A DNA stretch of 64,000 nucleotides from contig NC_091251.1 of NCBI RefSeq assembly GCF_042477335.2, positions 33,248,501-33,312,500 on the forward strand. Reading direction: 5' to 3'. The notes below the pieces were generated by a model. The model saw only the letters and a program-made list of their open reading frames with translations. It made no database searches and was not told the origin of the DNA. Positions 36,663 to 48,300 of this stretch are shown piece after piece. The DNA is from Ovis canadensis (taxonomy: Eukaryota > Chordata > Mammalia > Artiodactyla > Bovidae). A program made the translations under genes and the position numbers. Position 1 is the stretch's first letter, and the number at the start of each line of letters is the position of its first letter.

Positions 36663-37486
36663 ACAAAAATAAGCAGACTCACAGATTAAAAAAACAAACG
36701 AGTGGTTACCAGTGAGGAGGGAGAGAGGGACAATATAGAGGTGGGGGAATGGGAGATACAAATTACTGCGTGTAAGATACACTCAAGGACGTACAACATG
36801 GGGAATACAGATAATATTCTGTAATAACTAAATGGAAAGAAAGCTTTAAAAATCGTATTAAATTTTTTTAAAAAAAGAATCACTGTTGCTGGAAATAGGA
36901 CATCTTTAAGATTAAAAAAAGAAAAAAAACTTGCAGCAACAGTGTGGAAAATAGATACAAAGGGAGAGATGACCAAGAGAAAAGCAAGGTGGCTGTCAAC
37001 TTAGTTGAGGGGATAGGGCCAGCACCAAAGCAGGACGGAAAGTAGTTTGGAAGATACTCGAGAGAAAAGCAGAGGAATCCTGGTGGCACTGATCTTATTG
37101 GGGGTGAGGAGGGAGTGACTGTTAACTGTGAAAGAGGCCCAGGTTTAGAGACCAGGAGGTTGTCACATAGAAGATTATTCCAAAGCCACTCTACGTGACT
37201 TTTCTAATTACAAAACTCACTGTCTAAAAATCTCAACCCCTACATCCTGGAACCTCACCTCCTCCTGCAGGGAGGGAGGGAGTAAATGAAGGACTTCTCA
37301 AGCCAGAAGTCACTTAACACTTTCCACTTTCTTTACTCGAGTAAAAGGAACCTTAAGTTGTTCCCAAGCGGCCAAAAATAGTCACCGACCCTAGGTCTGA
37401 TCTCCATAGGAACTTCCCTAATGACCAGATCCCTAGACAGAATAAACTTTTCTAGAATAATCTGCAATACAAAATTAAAAGATGCT
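36663..37486. other. Gene-free stretch before the BovB copy
   Basis: No exon was recognised. 36680-36860 resembles L1 3' sequence (GATTAAAAAAACAAACGAGTGG ... GGAGAATGG-type words). The rest is unclassified. Confidence 0.4.
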
Positions 37487-37497
37487 CAAACACATAC

Positions 37498-38690
37498 CAA
37501 GAACTTCCAGATGTTCAAGCTGAATTTAGAAAAGGCAGAGGAACCAGAGATCAAATTGCCAACATCTGCTGGATCATAGAAAAAGCAAGAGAATTCCAGA
37601 AGAACATCTACTTCTTGCTTCATTGACTACTCTAAAGCCTTTGACTGTGTGGATCACAACAAACTGTAGAAAATTCTTCAAGAGATGGGAATACCAGACC
37701 ACCTTACCTGCCTCCTGAGAAGACTATGTAGGTCAGAAGCAACAGTTAGAATTGGACATGGAACAACAGACTGGTTCCAAACTGGGAAAGGAGTACAAGG
37801 CTGTATATTGTCACCCTTCGTATTTACCTTATATGCAGAGTACTTCATGCGAAATGCCAGGCTGGATGAAACTCAAGCTGGAATCAAGATTGTCGGGAGA
37901 AATATCAATAACCTCAGATATGCAGATAACACCATCCTTATGTCAGAAAGCGAAAAGGACTAAAGAGCCTTTTGATGAAGGTGAAAGAAGAGAATGAAAA
38001 AGCTGGCTTAAAACTCAACATTCAAAAACTAAGATCTTGGCATTCAGTCCCATCACTATGGCAAATAGATGGGGAAACAATGGAAAAGTGACAGACTTTA
38101 TTTTCTTGGGCTCCAAAATCACTGCAGATTGTGTCTGCAGCCATGAAATTAAAAGATGCTTGCTCCTTGGAAGAAAAGTTATGACCAACCTAGATAGCAT
38201 ATTCAAAAGCAGAGACATTAGTTTGCCAACAAAGGCCCGTCTAGTCAAAGCTATGGTTTTTCTAGTAGTCATGTATGGATGTGAGAGTTGGACATAAAGA
38301 AGGCTGAGCACGGAAGAACTGATGCTTTGGAACTGTGGTGTTGGAGAAGACTCTTGAGAGTCCCTTGGACAGCAAGGAAATCAAGCCAGTCAATCCTGAG
38401 GGATATCAATCCTGATAACTCATTGGAAGGACTGATGCTGAAGCTGAAGCTCCAATACTTTGGCCACTTGATGAGAAGGGCTGACTGATTAGAAAAGACC
38501 TTGATGCTGGGAAAGACTGAAGGCAGGAGGAGAAGGGGCGGACAGAGGATGAGATGGTTGGATGGCATCACTGACGCAATGGACATGAGTTTGCGTAAGC
38601 TGCAGTAGACGGTTAAGGACAGGGAAGCCTGGTGTGCTGCAGTCCATGGGTTCGCAAAGAGTCATACACGACTGAGCGACTAAACTACAA
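37498..38690 (+). mobile_element. BovB (RTE) LINE, 5'-truncated
   Basis: Encodes broken pieces of the BovB reverse transcriptase: a 37500-37680 part (GTRDQIANICWIIEKAREF), then about 37685-37963 (GTTDWFQTGKGVQGCILSPF and the catalytic box as YADN instead of YADD), then the distal part with GSKITADCVCSHEIKRCLLLGR. Frameshifts and stop codons disable it. The perfect 11-bp duplication CAAACACATAC is at 37487-37497 and 38691-38701. BovB is known as a horizontally transferred LINE. Confidence 0.9.
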
Positions 38691-39039
38691 CAAACACATA
38701 CACACAGGTAAATAAAAATAAAAACATCGATCAAGGCATGTTAAGATGCTTTACCTGCAATTAATAATAAGCGTCAGGCTGCCCAACTCACGGGGTAAAA
38801 AACTCGATCTCTTTGCCTGCCTCTGCACCAGACCTGGCCCAGGCCTGCCTATTGTCGGACACAGGACGGTCACTATACAGTCAAGGAGGCCTCCAGTACA
38901 GCCTCGGGAAGATACTTTTATTTACGTATTTGGTTTTTGGCAAGAGGCCATTTATGACTGTTGGCAGAGCAGCCGTGAGGTGAGATCCGACTCTAGGGCC
39001 GTTGTACGGGCTGTGTCCTCGCTGTCCTAGCACAGCAAC

Positions 39040-39579
39040 GCCCAAAGCCTCATCCTCGTCCTCGGTGGGAACCTTGAACCGCCTCTCGGGACTCGACCTG
39101 AGCGCTCGGCGGCGAGTCCCGTTGGTTCAACCGGCAAACTCTTCGGGCATCCACTAGGCGTGGGCTAGCTGCCCCCGGGATCCGGACGGTCACTAGGTGC
39201 GCGCGGCGGGTACTGCTCTTAGGCGTCCAACCCCAAAATTCCTGAGGAGAGGGGACCGGACTGTCGGCGATTCTTATCCAAAAAAAGGTGTTTGTGTCCT
39301 CGTAGCGAGGTCTCAACCGCAACCCCTCCGCGGGAAACAGGACAGCGTAGCAGCGGCTTCAGCCGGGGGCGTGGCTCGCTCCAAGCTCCAGGACAGGAGT
39401 TTTCCGCGGGGCTGAGGTCCCCGCGGGCGAAGGCGGAAAGGGAAAGATTGACGTGTCCCGAGCTGCCCTTTCGATTGCCCGGAGGGCCCCGCGTCGGGCG
39501 ACGCACTAGCGGAGAGTCGCTGGGTCTGCAGAGGTGGGCCGAGCCTCCAGCCGTAGAAAGTTCCTCCGGCAGCACTGAG
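39040..39579 (+). promoter_or_regulatory. TM9SF1 CpG island and 5' non-coding exon
   Basis: Dense CpG sequence about 0.55-1.1 kb before the TM9SF1 ATG. A donor (cactgag/gtgagc) at 39579/39580 pairs well with an acceptor ctgcag at 40100. This predicts a non-coding first exon and a 521-bp 5' UTR intron. The promoter call is inferred from composition. Confidence 0.55.
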
Positions 39580-40132
39580 GTGAGCCGAGCGCGACGTTTT
39601 GCGGTGCGGCCGCAGCCGCTGTGATCAGGCACCGCGGCGGCCAGCCCCGTGGAGGTCGGTCCTCAAGTCCTCTCCAGGCACCCCGCTAGCGCGCCGCTCT
39701 GGGGGAGACCCCGGCCGGAGCGCAAGAGCGGCTACGGGGCCGCAGAGGCCTCCTCGGCCAGCCCTTCCCGCGTGGAGAGCACCACAGGGCTGCAGCGGGA
39801 AGGTGCCGGAGGTGCGGGGCCGCGTGGCGTTGCCATGGAAATGGGCTGGTGGGGCTCGCGGGGAGGTCCCAGGCAGGCGGGCTGCTAGAGGGGGGACCCC
39901 AGGTTCAGAGGACTACAAGAGCAGAGGCGGAACCTAGTGTTCGGGCTAGAGAGACTTGGTGTGGTGTGGCGGTGGGGTCGGGGGGTGGTGGCCTCCCGAG
40001 GGATGAGAGGAAAGGCCAAGGGGAGGAATTGGAGCCATCGGCTTCAGTTCGAAGAACCTGACCTGGGGCGTCATTTGATCCCTGGTTCCCATAACTGCAG
40101 GACTCCCTCAAACAGGTTCCGCTGCCTTAAGG

Positions 40133-43100
40133 ATGACAGTCCTAGGGCACCCTCGAAGTTGGAGCTGCCGGTGGTGGCCGCTCCTGCTGCTGCTGCTGCT
40201 CACAGGCCGTGAGCCGGGGGTGGAAGCTGTGACACACTACAAGGCCGGCGACCCCGTCATTCTGTATGTCAACAAAGTGGGACCTTACCATAATCCTCAG
40301 GAGACTTACCACTACTATCAGCTTCCAGTCTGCTGCCCTGAGAAGATACGCCACAAAAGCCTCAGCCTGGGCGAAGTGCTGGATGGGGACCGAATGGCAG
40401 AGTCTCTGTACGAGATCCGCTTTCGGGAGAATGTGGAGAAGAGAGTTCTGTGCCACATGCAGCTCAGTTCCGCACAGGTCAGCCTCTCCACAGTGACTGG
40501 GACTCAGCCCACCCTCCCAGGACCTTGAGTTTATGGTTTTCAAAGCACCTGTATGGAAATGATCTGATTTGATTCTAACTACAACTTTATGTGACAGGCA
40601 GGACAGTTGGTTGATACAAAAACATCCTTGCTCAGAAGTAACTTTTTTCGAGACTACATAGATGGTGGATTGCAGAGTTGATATGAGAGCCCAGGGCTCC
40701 TGACTCGAAGCTTCTCTGTTGGTCGTAAGGTCCCAACTCCTACGTAGTCATTTTTTTCCATTCCTACCTCTCAGCTATGTTAACTGGTTCCTTTACACTC
40801 TGTTTTGCCTGTCATGCTGTTTTCTTCAGCGATTCCTATCTTAGGGCATTTTCCCTTGGTCTACTCTAGGCCTTCCTACACCTTCTCCCTCTCCTTCTAG
40901 GCCTTCATCCTGACAAATCATACTTGTTCATTTAGGAGAATCACAACATACTAGGGTCTGATCCAGTGGCTCTCAGCAGAGGGGTTTTGTCTCTCAAGGG
41001 ACATTTGGCGATGTCTGGAGATATTTTTGATTGTTGGGATTGGGGGATGCTGCTGACGTTTAGTGAGAAGCTAGGGATGGAGCATCTTACAGTGCGCAGC
41101 GCCCCAACAACAAAGAAGCCTCTAGCCCAAAATGTCATTAGTGCTGAGGCTGAGATCCTGCTCTAATCCATTGCTTGGGGAGGCCTTGTCTGACTCCTGA
41201 CTTGCTCTCTGTAGGTGGAACAGCTACGCCAGGCCATTGAGGAACTATATTACTTTGAATTTGTGGTGGACGACTTGCCAATCCGTGGCTTTGTGGGCTA
41301 CATGGAGGAGAGTGGCTTCCTGCCTCACAGCCACAAGATAGGACTCTGGACCCATTTGGACTTCCACCTAGAATTCCATGGAGATCGAATTATATTTGCC
41401 AATGTCTCAGTGCGGGACGTCAAGCCCCACAGTTTAGATGGGCTACGACCTGATGAGTTCCTAGGCCTTACCCACACCTACAGCGTGCGCTGGTCTGAGA
41501 CGTCAGTTGAGCGTCGCAGTGACAGGCGCCGTGGTGATGATGGTTTCTTTCCCCGAACACTGGAAATCCATTGGTTGTCCATCATCAATTCCATGGTGCT
41601 TGTGTTTTTACTGGTGGGTTTTGTGGCTGTTATTCTCATGCGTGTGCTTCGAAATGACCTGGCTCGGTACAACTTGGATGAAGAGACAACCTCTGCAGGT
41701 TCTGGTGATGACTTTGACCAAAGTGACAATGGCTGGAAAATTATCCATACAGATGTCTTCCGCTTCCCTCCATACCGTGGTCTGCTCTGTGCTGTGCTTG
41801 GTGTGGGTGCCCAGTTCCTGGCCCTTGGCACTGGTGAGGTGATAACAGTTAATCAGGGATTTCTCTCAAGGGGTAGCACTAAGTAGGTGGTTTGTTCAGA
41901 AAAAGATCTGCAGATCTTTTCTGTCCAAGGTGAGGGGCAGACCTAAGGGGTGGTGGGATGGCTCTAGCAAGGATGCATATATTCTGTTGTGGGTTTTCTG
42001 GACAACAGAACTGGGGGATATTGGAAGCCCTGGGTCTGGGAGAAAGGGGGCTGGCTGATCTCTCTGAAGTGGGATAAGTGAGATCTAACACAGGCTTTCC
42101 ACTACCACCCTGCAGGCATTATTGTCATGGCGCTGTTGGGCATGTTCAACGTGCACCGTCACGGGGCTATTAATTCAGCAGCCATCTTGTTGTATGCCCT
42201 GACTTGCTGCATCTCTGGCTACGTGTCCAGCCACTTCTACCGGCAGATTGGAGGCGAGCGCTGGGTGTGGAACATCATTCTCACCACCAGTCTCTTCTCT
42301 GGTATGACTGCCTGTTTCCTGGTGGGCCAATTTAGGAACTTAGAACACATTGTGGAATGAAAATAGGCAAAAAAAAAACCCACTAAAAAAAAACATTCAA
42401 AAGACAAAAGTGCATTTTTTTCCATAGTTAAAAATGATTAAGCCTTTAAAATGTTCTGCTGCCCCACTGCTAAGTCGCTTCAGTCGTGTCTGACTCTGTG
42501 CGACCCCATAGATGGCAGCCCACCAGGCTCCTCTGTCCCTGGGATTCTCCAGGCAAGAACACTGGAGTGGGTTGCCATTTCCCTCTCCATTGCATGAAAG
42601 TGAAAAGTGAAGGTGAAGTCGCTCATTCGTGTCCAACTCTTAGCGACCCCATGGACTGTAGCCCACCAGGCTCCTCCATGGGATTTTCCAGGCAAGAGTA
42701 CTGGAGTGGGGTGCCATTGCCTTCTCCGTTAAAATGTTCTAAGCAGCATGATAAGCACTTGACATGCCTTCATCTCATTTAATCCTCATTACTGACTTTA
42801 TGAAGTTGGTACTATTGTTCCCATTTTACAGATGAGGAACTTGAGCTTAAGGCTGGTTGGGTAACTTGCCTGAGATTATACTTCTAAAAAGCAGTGAATC
42901 AGGTTTCATAACTAGGCAATCAAATTCTAGAGCCTGTATTCTCAACCATTCCACTGAAATAACGTTTTTGAATTTATCTTTTGATACTCCCTTTCTTTTT
43001 CCCGAAGCTTTTTTAATTTGGAAGTGGGCTACCCTACTCCAGCCTTTCAAGCCAGCTTGTCCTTTCAAAGACAGTAATTTGCATTCTGAACCTTTTGTGT

Positions 43101-44707
43101 TTCCAAATGAAGTGTCTGATTTCTGTTCCATCACATTTACATTTGAACCAAGGCTTTCTGAAAACAGGGCCTTAATTCAAAGGAATGTCTCATGCTAGGA
43201 GTCAACCAGTGCCATGGCAGGATAAGTCCTTGGAGGCAGGTGGATTTGTGTCATTCTTAGATCATTGTGTAACGGGCTTGCCTTGATCCTTAATGATAAT
43301 GGGTAGAGGAGGGAGTGTTGGTAAGCCAGGGAGCAAAGAACGAGACATGAAGGGGTGGAGTCAGCCTGGGAGCAGGATGTTTCACTCCTCACCCCTTTAG
43401 GTCCAGTGTGATTGGTGCTCCCAGGGATGTAGCTCCTAGTGCTGACCCTCCCTCTGGGGGCCCATCCCTGCAGTGCCTTTCTTCCTGACGTGGAGTGTGG
43501 TGAACTCCGTGCATTGGGCCAATGGCTCAACACAGGCTCTGCCAGCCACTACCATCCTTCTGCTTCTAACGGTTTGGCTGCTGGTGGGCTTTCCCCTCAC
43601 TGTCATTGGAGGCATCTTCGGGAAGAACAACGCTAGCCCCTTTGATGCACCTTGTCGCACCAAGAACATCGCCCGGGAAATCCCGCCCCAGCCCTGGTAC
43701 AAGTCTACGCTCGTCCACATGACTGTTGGTGGCTTCCTACCTTTCAGGTATCCTCCCTTTATTCTGTGGCCATCACTCTCAGGATCCTGACCTTAACTTT
43801 CCCCTTCCTTACTCACCAGTACCCTAACCCAATGTCAGTGATGGTCCCTGGTTCAGCTGTACCATTAAGAGATCACTAAGTGGTTCCTCCTTTCTCCAAG
43901 CAGGAGAATCAGTTCAAATATGAGGGTGTCTAATTTGAAAAGCTCTCCAGAGACATTGCTCCTTTCACTGTCTTCCTAGTTTCTGACCTTAGTGACACCA
44001 TGTGGGGCTTAAAACCCATTTGATTGCTCATTCAGTTTGTTGAGTACCTTTTCATGCCAGGCAAATGCAGTGCAAAACAGAACAGACAAAATCTGTTCTC
44101 AGACTACCAAAGATGTTCTTGAAATGATAGCAGCTAATCATAGGTTAAAAACAATCCCCATCAAGCCAGGAACTCCAGGGCAAGAAGTGGAGAGGGCCCA
44201 CTTTCCACAGTGAGCCGCTAACACGGAGGGGTGGTGCTGGATTTTGGCCTGGCTGCTGCGCTGGCAAAGCACCCGGTCCTCTAAATGCTGTCTACCGTCT
44301 CTTCTCTTCACAGTGCCATCTCTGTGGAGCTGTACTACATCTTTGCCACAGTATGGGGTCGGGAGCAGTACACTTTGTACGGCATCCTCTTCTTCGTCTT
44401 CGCCATCCTGTTGAGTGTGGGGGCTTGCATCTCCATCGCACTCACCTACTTCCAGCTGTCTGGAGAGGATCACCGCTGGTGGTGGCGCTCTGTGCTGAGT
44501 GTTGGCTCCACTGGGCTCTTCATCTTCCTCTACTCGGTGTTCTACTATGCCCGTCGCTCCAACATGTCAGGGACGGTACAGACAGTAGAGTTCTTTGGCT
44601 ACTCCTTACTCACTGGATACGTCTTCTTCCTCATGCTGGGCACCATCTCCTTTTTTTCTTCCCTAAAGTTCATCCGCTATATCTATGTTAACCTCAAGAT
44701 GGACTGA
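40133..44707 (+). CDS. TM9SF1: Transmembrane 9 superfamily member 1
   Basis: Five coding exons: 40133-40477, 41215-41833, 42116-42301, 43474-43747, 44314-44707. They sum to 1818 nt, 605 aa (human 606). It is a nine-span nonaspanin of endosomes, Golgi and lysosomes, implicated in autophagy and trafficking. A signal peptide ([10 protein letters not shown] then a leucine run) leads a lumenal domain of about 210 residues with NVS as a glycosylation sequon. The first membrane span is about residues 236-258 ([20 protein letters not shown]). Eight more hydrophobic spans follow in exons 2-5. The C-terminus [13 protein letters not shown] fits the family's KxD Golgi-retention type. One glycine is missing from the human GDDGG run. 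Intron 1 holds a MER20, intron 3 a BovA dimer and a MIR. Confidence 0.97.
40965..41163 (+). repeat. MER20 hAT element in TM9SF1 intron 1
   Basis: CCAGTGGCTCTCAGCAG ... GGGACATTTGGCGATGTCTGG ... CCCAAAATGTCATTAGTGC matches MER20 nearly end to end. Confidence 0.85.
42458..42728 (-). mobile_element. BovA dimeric SINE in TM9SF1 intron 3
   Basis: Two antisense units. The perfect 12-bp duplication TTAAAATGTTCT is at 42446-42457 and 42729-42740. Confidence 0.92.
42755..42935 (-). repeat. MIR element, antisense, in TM9SF1 intron 3
   Basis: CATTTAATCCTCATTACTG ... CCCATTTTACAGATGAGGAAC ... AACTTGCCTGAG is the MIR core in reverse. Confidence 0.75.
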
Positions 44708-44965
44708 GTTTTGGGTGGCAAAACCATTGCTCTTTCCCTTTCTTCATGCTGCCCCCCCCCCCCATTCATTGGTCTCTTACCAACATCTCTTCGATTGAGT
44801 GACTGACTTGTGTGGTGGTTTTGTTGCCTTCCCCTTTGCCCTTTGGGTCTCCCTTCACCAGAGAGGGCCTGGAAATTATAAATCTCTATTATTATAAGGA
44901 GTATATATTTGAATTTTTTAAGTTGCTTTTAGTTTTGGGCCTGATTTTTCTTTTTACAATACCAA

Positions 44966-44971
44966 AATAAA
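44966..44971 (+). terminator. TM9SF1 poly(A) signal
   Basis: AATAAA 259 nt after the TM9SF1 stop codon, with a T/G-rich element (ggtttggtctgg) about 20 nt downstream. Confidence 0.85.
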
Positions 44972-44989
44972 ATTTATTAAGAAAAAGGT

Positions 44990-45323
44990 TTGGTCTGGAT
45001 ATAGGAACTCATGCCCTGCCGTTAAGGGCAATGTTCCCTAGGAAGCCGGGTCGGCCGCGAAATGCACGGAACTGGAATTCTCCGCAGAGCTTGGGAACTG
45101 TCCGCTGGGGGAACTTATATTACCAGGGCCCTGTTTCCGCGGCTCACCGGGCGCTCGGCCCAACGGAAGTGGTGGAGCCCGAACTCCGCTAGAAGCGAGT
45201 TGAATCACCCTGGTGACGGGAGGGGCGCGGAGCAACGCCCTTTCCGCCGGAAGCGGGTTTCAGAGCCTCCACGTGCTGTCCCAACCCCCCTCCCGGTCCA
45301 GCAGCGGCGGCTCCGCTACTGCC
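44990..45323 (+). promoter_or_regulatory. IPO4 promoter
   Basis: Only about 350 bp separate the TM9SF1 poly(A) signal from the IPO4 ATG, so the IPO4 promoter must lie here. The interval is CpG-rich and has CCGGAAG (ETS type) at 45247-45253. No TATA box is seen. Confidence 0.6.
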
Positions 45324-48300
45324 ATGGAGCCCGCCGGCCTGGAACTGATCCTGCGGGAGCTGCTGCTGCCGGACACCGAGCGCATCCGTCGGGTACGGGG
45401 CAGGCGGGACCGGGCCAGGGCGAGTAGGGGATTGCGGGAACGGCCCGACTCTGACTCTCAGGCTCTTCCCAGGCCACCGAGCAGCTCCAGATCGCTCTTC
45501 GGGACCCCGCCTCCCTGTCCGCGCTCTGCGACCTGCTGGCCTCAGCGGCCGACCCTCAGGTGAGGCTTCTGGGCCTTCCCGCTGAGCTGTAGTACGCCAC
45601 ATGTCAAGTCCTAGCTCCTACCCTCGGCCATCCGCTCGGCATCTTTCTGCCCCGGTCCTCACACGCCCGCTTCCTCGTCCTTCCCCGGACCCCCAAATGC
45701 CTGCTTCCTTGTCCCGGCCCAGTCCCTCACGTATCTGCTTCCTTTTCCCAGATCCGCCAGTTCGCGGCCGTGCTGACCCGCAGACGACTGAGCACCCGCT
45801 GGCGTCGGCTGGCGGCAGAGCAACGGGAGAGGTGGGTTGGGCCAGGGGCGGGGCGGGGCCAGACTGAGGCGGCTACTGGGTACCAATCTTCTGCCACCTG
45901 TGTTCCAGCATCAAGTCCTTGGTCCTGACGGTCCTCCAGAGAGAGACAGAGTAAGTGCGTACCTGCCACCTCTCTGGGTCCTAACTGACTCCAGGCTGAG
46001 ACCTTCTCCGGGTTTGTCACTTCTTTTTCAGCTCTAGGCTGGGTCTTGGGGGGCAGGGACTTTGCTTCTAGATCAAGGGTGGAGGAAGAATTTTTCTCGG
46101 GATGTATTAAAAACTAAAGTTCTTGAGAGTGGGCTGTGATGGTCTGGCAAACTCGAGTCAGAAGAGTGGAACTGAAATTCAATATAAGGTCAACCCCACC
46201 ATGCTTCTTGTTTCTTTCTGAGTTGCCGTCTTCTGTGTCCCAACTTGGCAGAGACCATGTGCACACATCTGGAGGTTTCTCTCCTGGCCATCCTAGGGAG
46301 GCAGAGCCACTGTGTACAGAAGGGGAGTTGGAGGGTGATTGAGGGTGGGGAATCTCTCCTGTTTGCAGGCATTCTGTGAGTCTTAGCCTGGCCCAGCTCT
46401 CAGCTGCCATTTTTCGAAAAGAAGGCCTGGAGGCTTGGCCTCAGCTCCTGCAGCTTCTTCAGCACAGTACGCACAGCCCCCACATCCCAGAGAGAGAGGT
46501 ACTGTCACAAGGTTGGTGGGAAGAAGGGACCCAGAGGCGGGATAGACTGTAAGCTTTTCCCTCTCAATCCTTCTTCCTGAGCAGATGGGGCTTTTGCTTC
46601 TAAGTGTGGTGGTGACCTCCCGCCCCGAGGCCTTCCGACCCCACCACCGGGAGCTTCTTCGACTTCTGAATGAGACTCTTGGTGAGGTGGGCTCTCCTGG
46701 GCTCCTCTTCTATTCCCTGCGCACTCTGACCACCATGGCCCCTTACCTCGGCATTGATGATGTGGTGAGATGTGGGCCCTTACCTTCCTGGCTCCTGTCC
46801 TCGAGCTTTCGTGGCCTTCCCTTAGTGGACGCAGATCTACTTGAGATTTTTTCCCCTGGTTTTTATTCTGCCTAACAGTTGAGAGGGGGTCCTGTGGGTG
46901 GCTGTCCCTGGACTCCTATGTCCAGACTTTGAGGAAGCTGCCAGTTTCTGGGGCTGGAGATTAGGCTGTGTCACGCTTTCTGTGATGTATCTCATCTTGT
47001 GTCCTCCAGCCTCTTGCGCGGATGTTGGTGCCCAAGCTGATCGTGGCCGTGCAAACTCTGATCCCCATAGATGAAGTAAGGACATTTGGGTGGGAGCTCT
47101 GTTGGAAAGAGGAAAGTTGCAGGAGTGTTCAGCCTGATCCACTAAAGAAGAGCATAATAAGCCTGTGCCTTCTCTGTTTGGCAGGCAAAAGCCTGTGAGG
47201 TCATGGAGGCCCTGGATGAACTGCTGGAGTCAGAGGTGCCCATCATCACCTCACACCTCTCAGAGGTCCTCACATTCTGCCTGGAGGTGAGCCTGGGCTC
47301 GGCACTGTCCTTGCTGCTCGTCCTGCTGGGAGCTTCCTTGCCTGTTTCTGATTCGAGCTGGTCTCTGGGCAGGTGGCTAGAAATGTGGCCCTGGGCGATG
47401 CAATACGTGTGCGGATTCTTTGCTGCCTCACTTTCTTGGTCAAAGTCAAGAGCAAGGTGAGTTGCCTTCTGATACACATCAACCCACCCCCATCTCCTCC
47501 TCTGTCTCACTCCTGGGGCTTGCGGTCCTTTTGGGGATATGTAAAAATAGCATAGCTAAGGTGTTCCGGATTTGGCCTGGACTCAGCCCAGCTCCTGGCT
47601 TGGGGACTGGGAATCTCCTGCTGGACCCCTTGTAGCCTGGAAGGCTAGAATTTTAAATGTGAGCCCATCTTGGGAGCAGATTCTCAGGGACACCCTTTCA
47701 TCCTTCCCCTTCAGGCCTTGCTGAAGAATCGCTTCTTGCCACCCTTGCTGCACACCCTTTTCCCCATAATGGCTGCCGAGCCCCCCCTGGGCCAGCTGGA
47801 TCCTGAGGACCAGGATGTGGAGGAGGAAGAGCTGGATCCTGGGCTGGCTGGGGAGACCCCCAAGCACTTTGCTGTTCAGGTGGGATGAATGTGGAGGGTC
47901 CGGTGCCTGGGGTGTGAGGTGGTTGGAGAAGGTCGTGGGGCAGAGATGGAGTCCGGCTAGGTCTTCCTATCCTATTCCAGGTCGTGGACATGCTGGCACT
48001 CCATTTGCCTCCTGAGAAGCTCTGTCCCCTGTTGGTAAGTGTGACTCTGACCTTCCAGTGCTCCTAACCCCAGGTTTGCCTGATCCCTCCGAGGCTGAGG
48101 ATGTTTGGGCTCTGGTAGGCATGGCAGGCTCTTGCTGGGGTCTCAGGAGACTGCCATCTGCTCCCCTAGATGCCCATGCTGGAAGAGGCCTTGCGGAGCC
48201 AGAGCCCATACCAGCGCAAGGCTGGGCTCCTGGTATTGGCGGTACTCTCCGATGGAGCCGGCGACCACATCAGGCAGAGGTGTTTGCTCCCGTCTTGGAG

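Noticed and set aside
39219-39632. Overlapping open frames in the TM9SF1 CpG island
   Set aside because: Frames are open on both strands because CpG islands lack stop codons. No similarity or splice support was seen.
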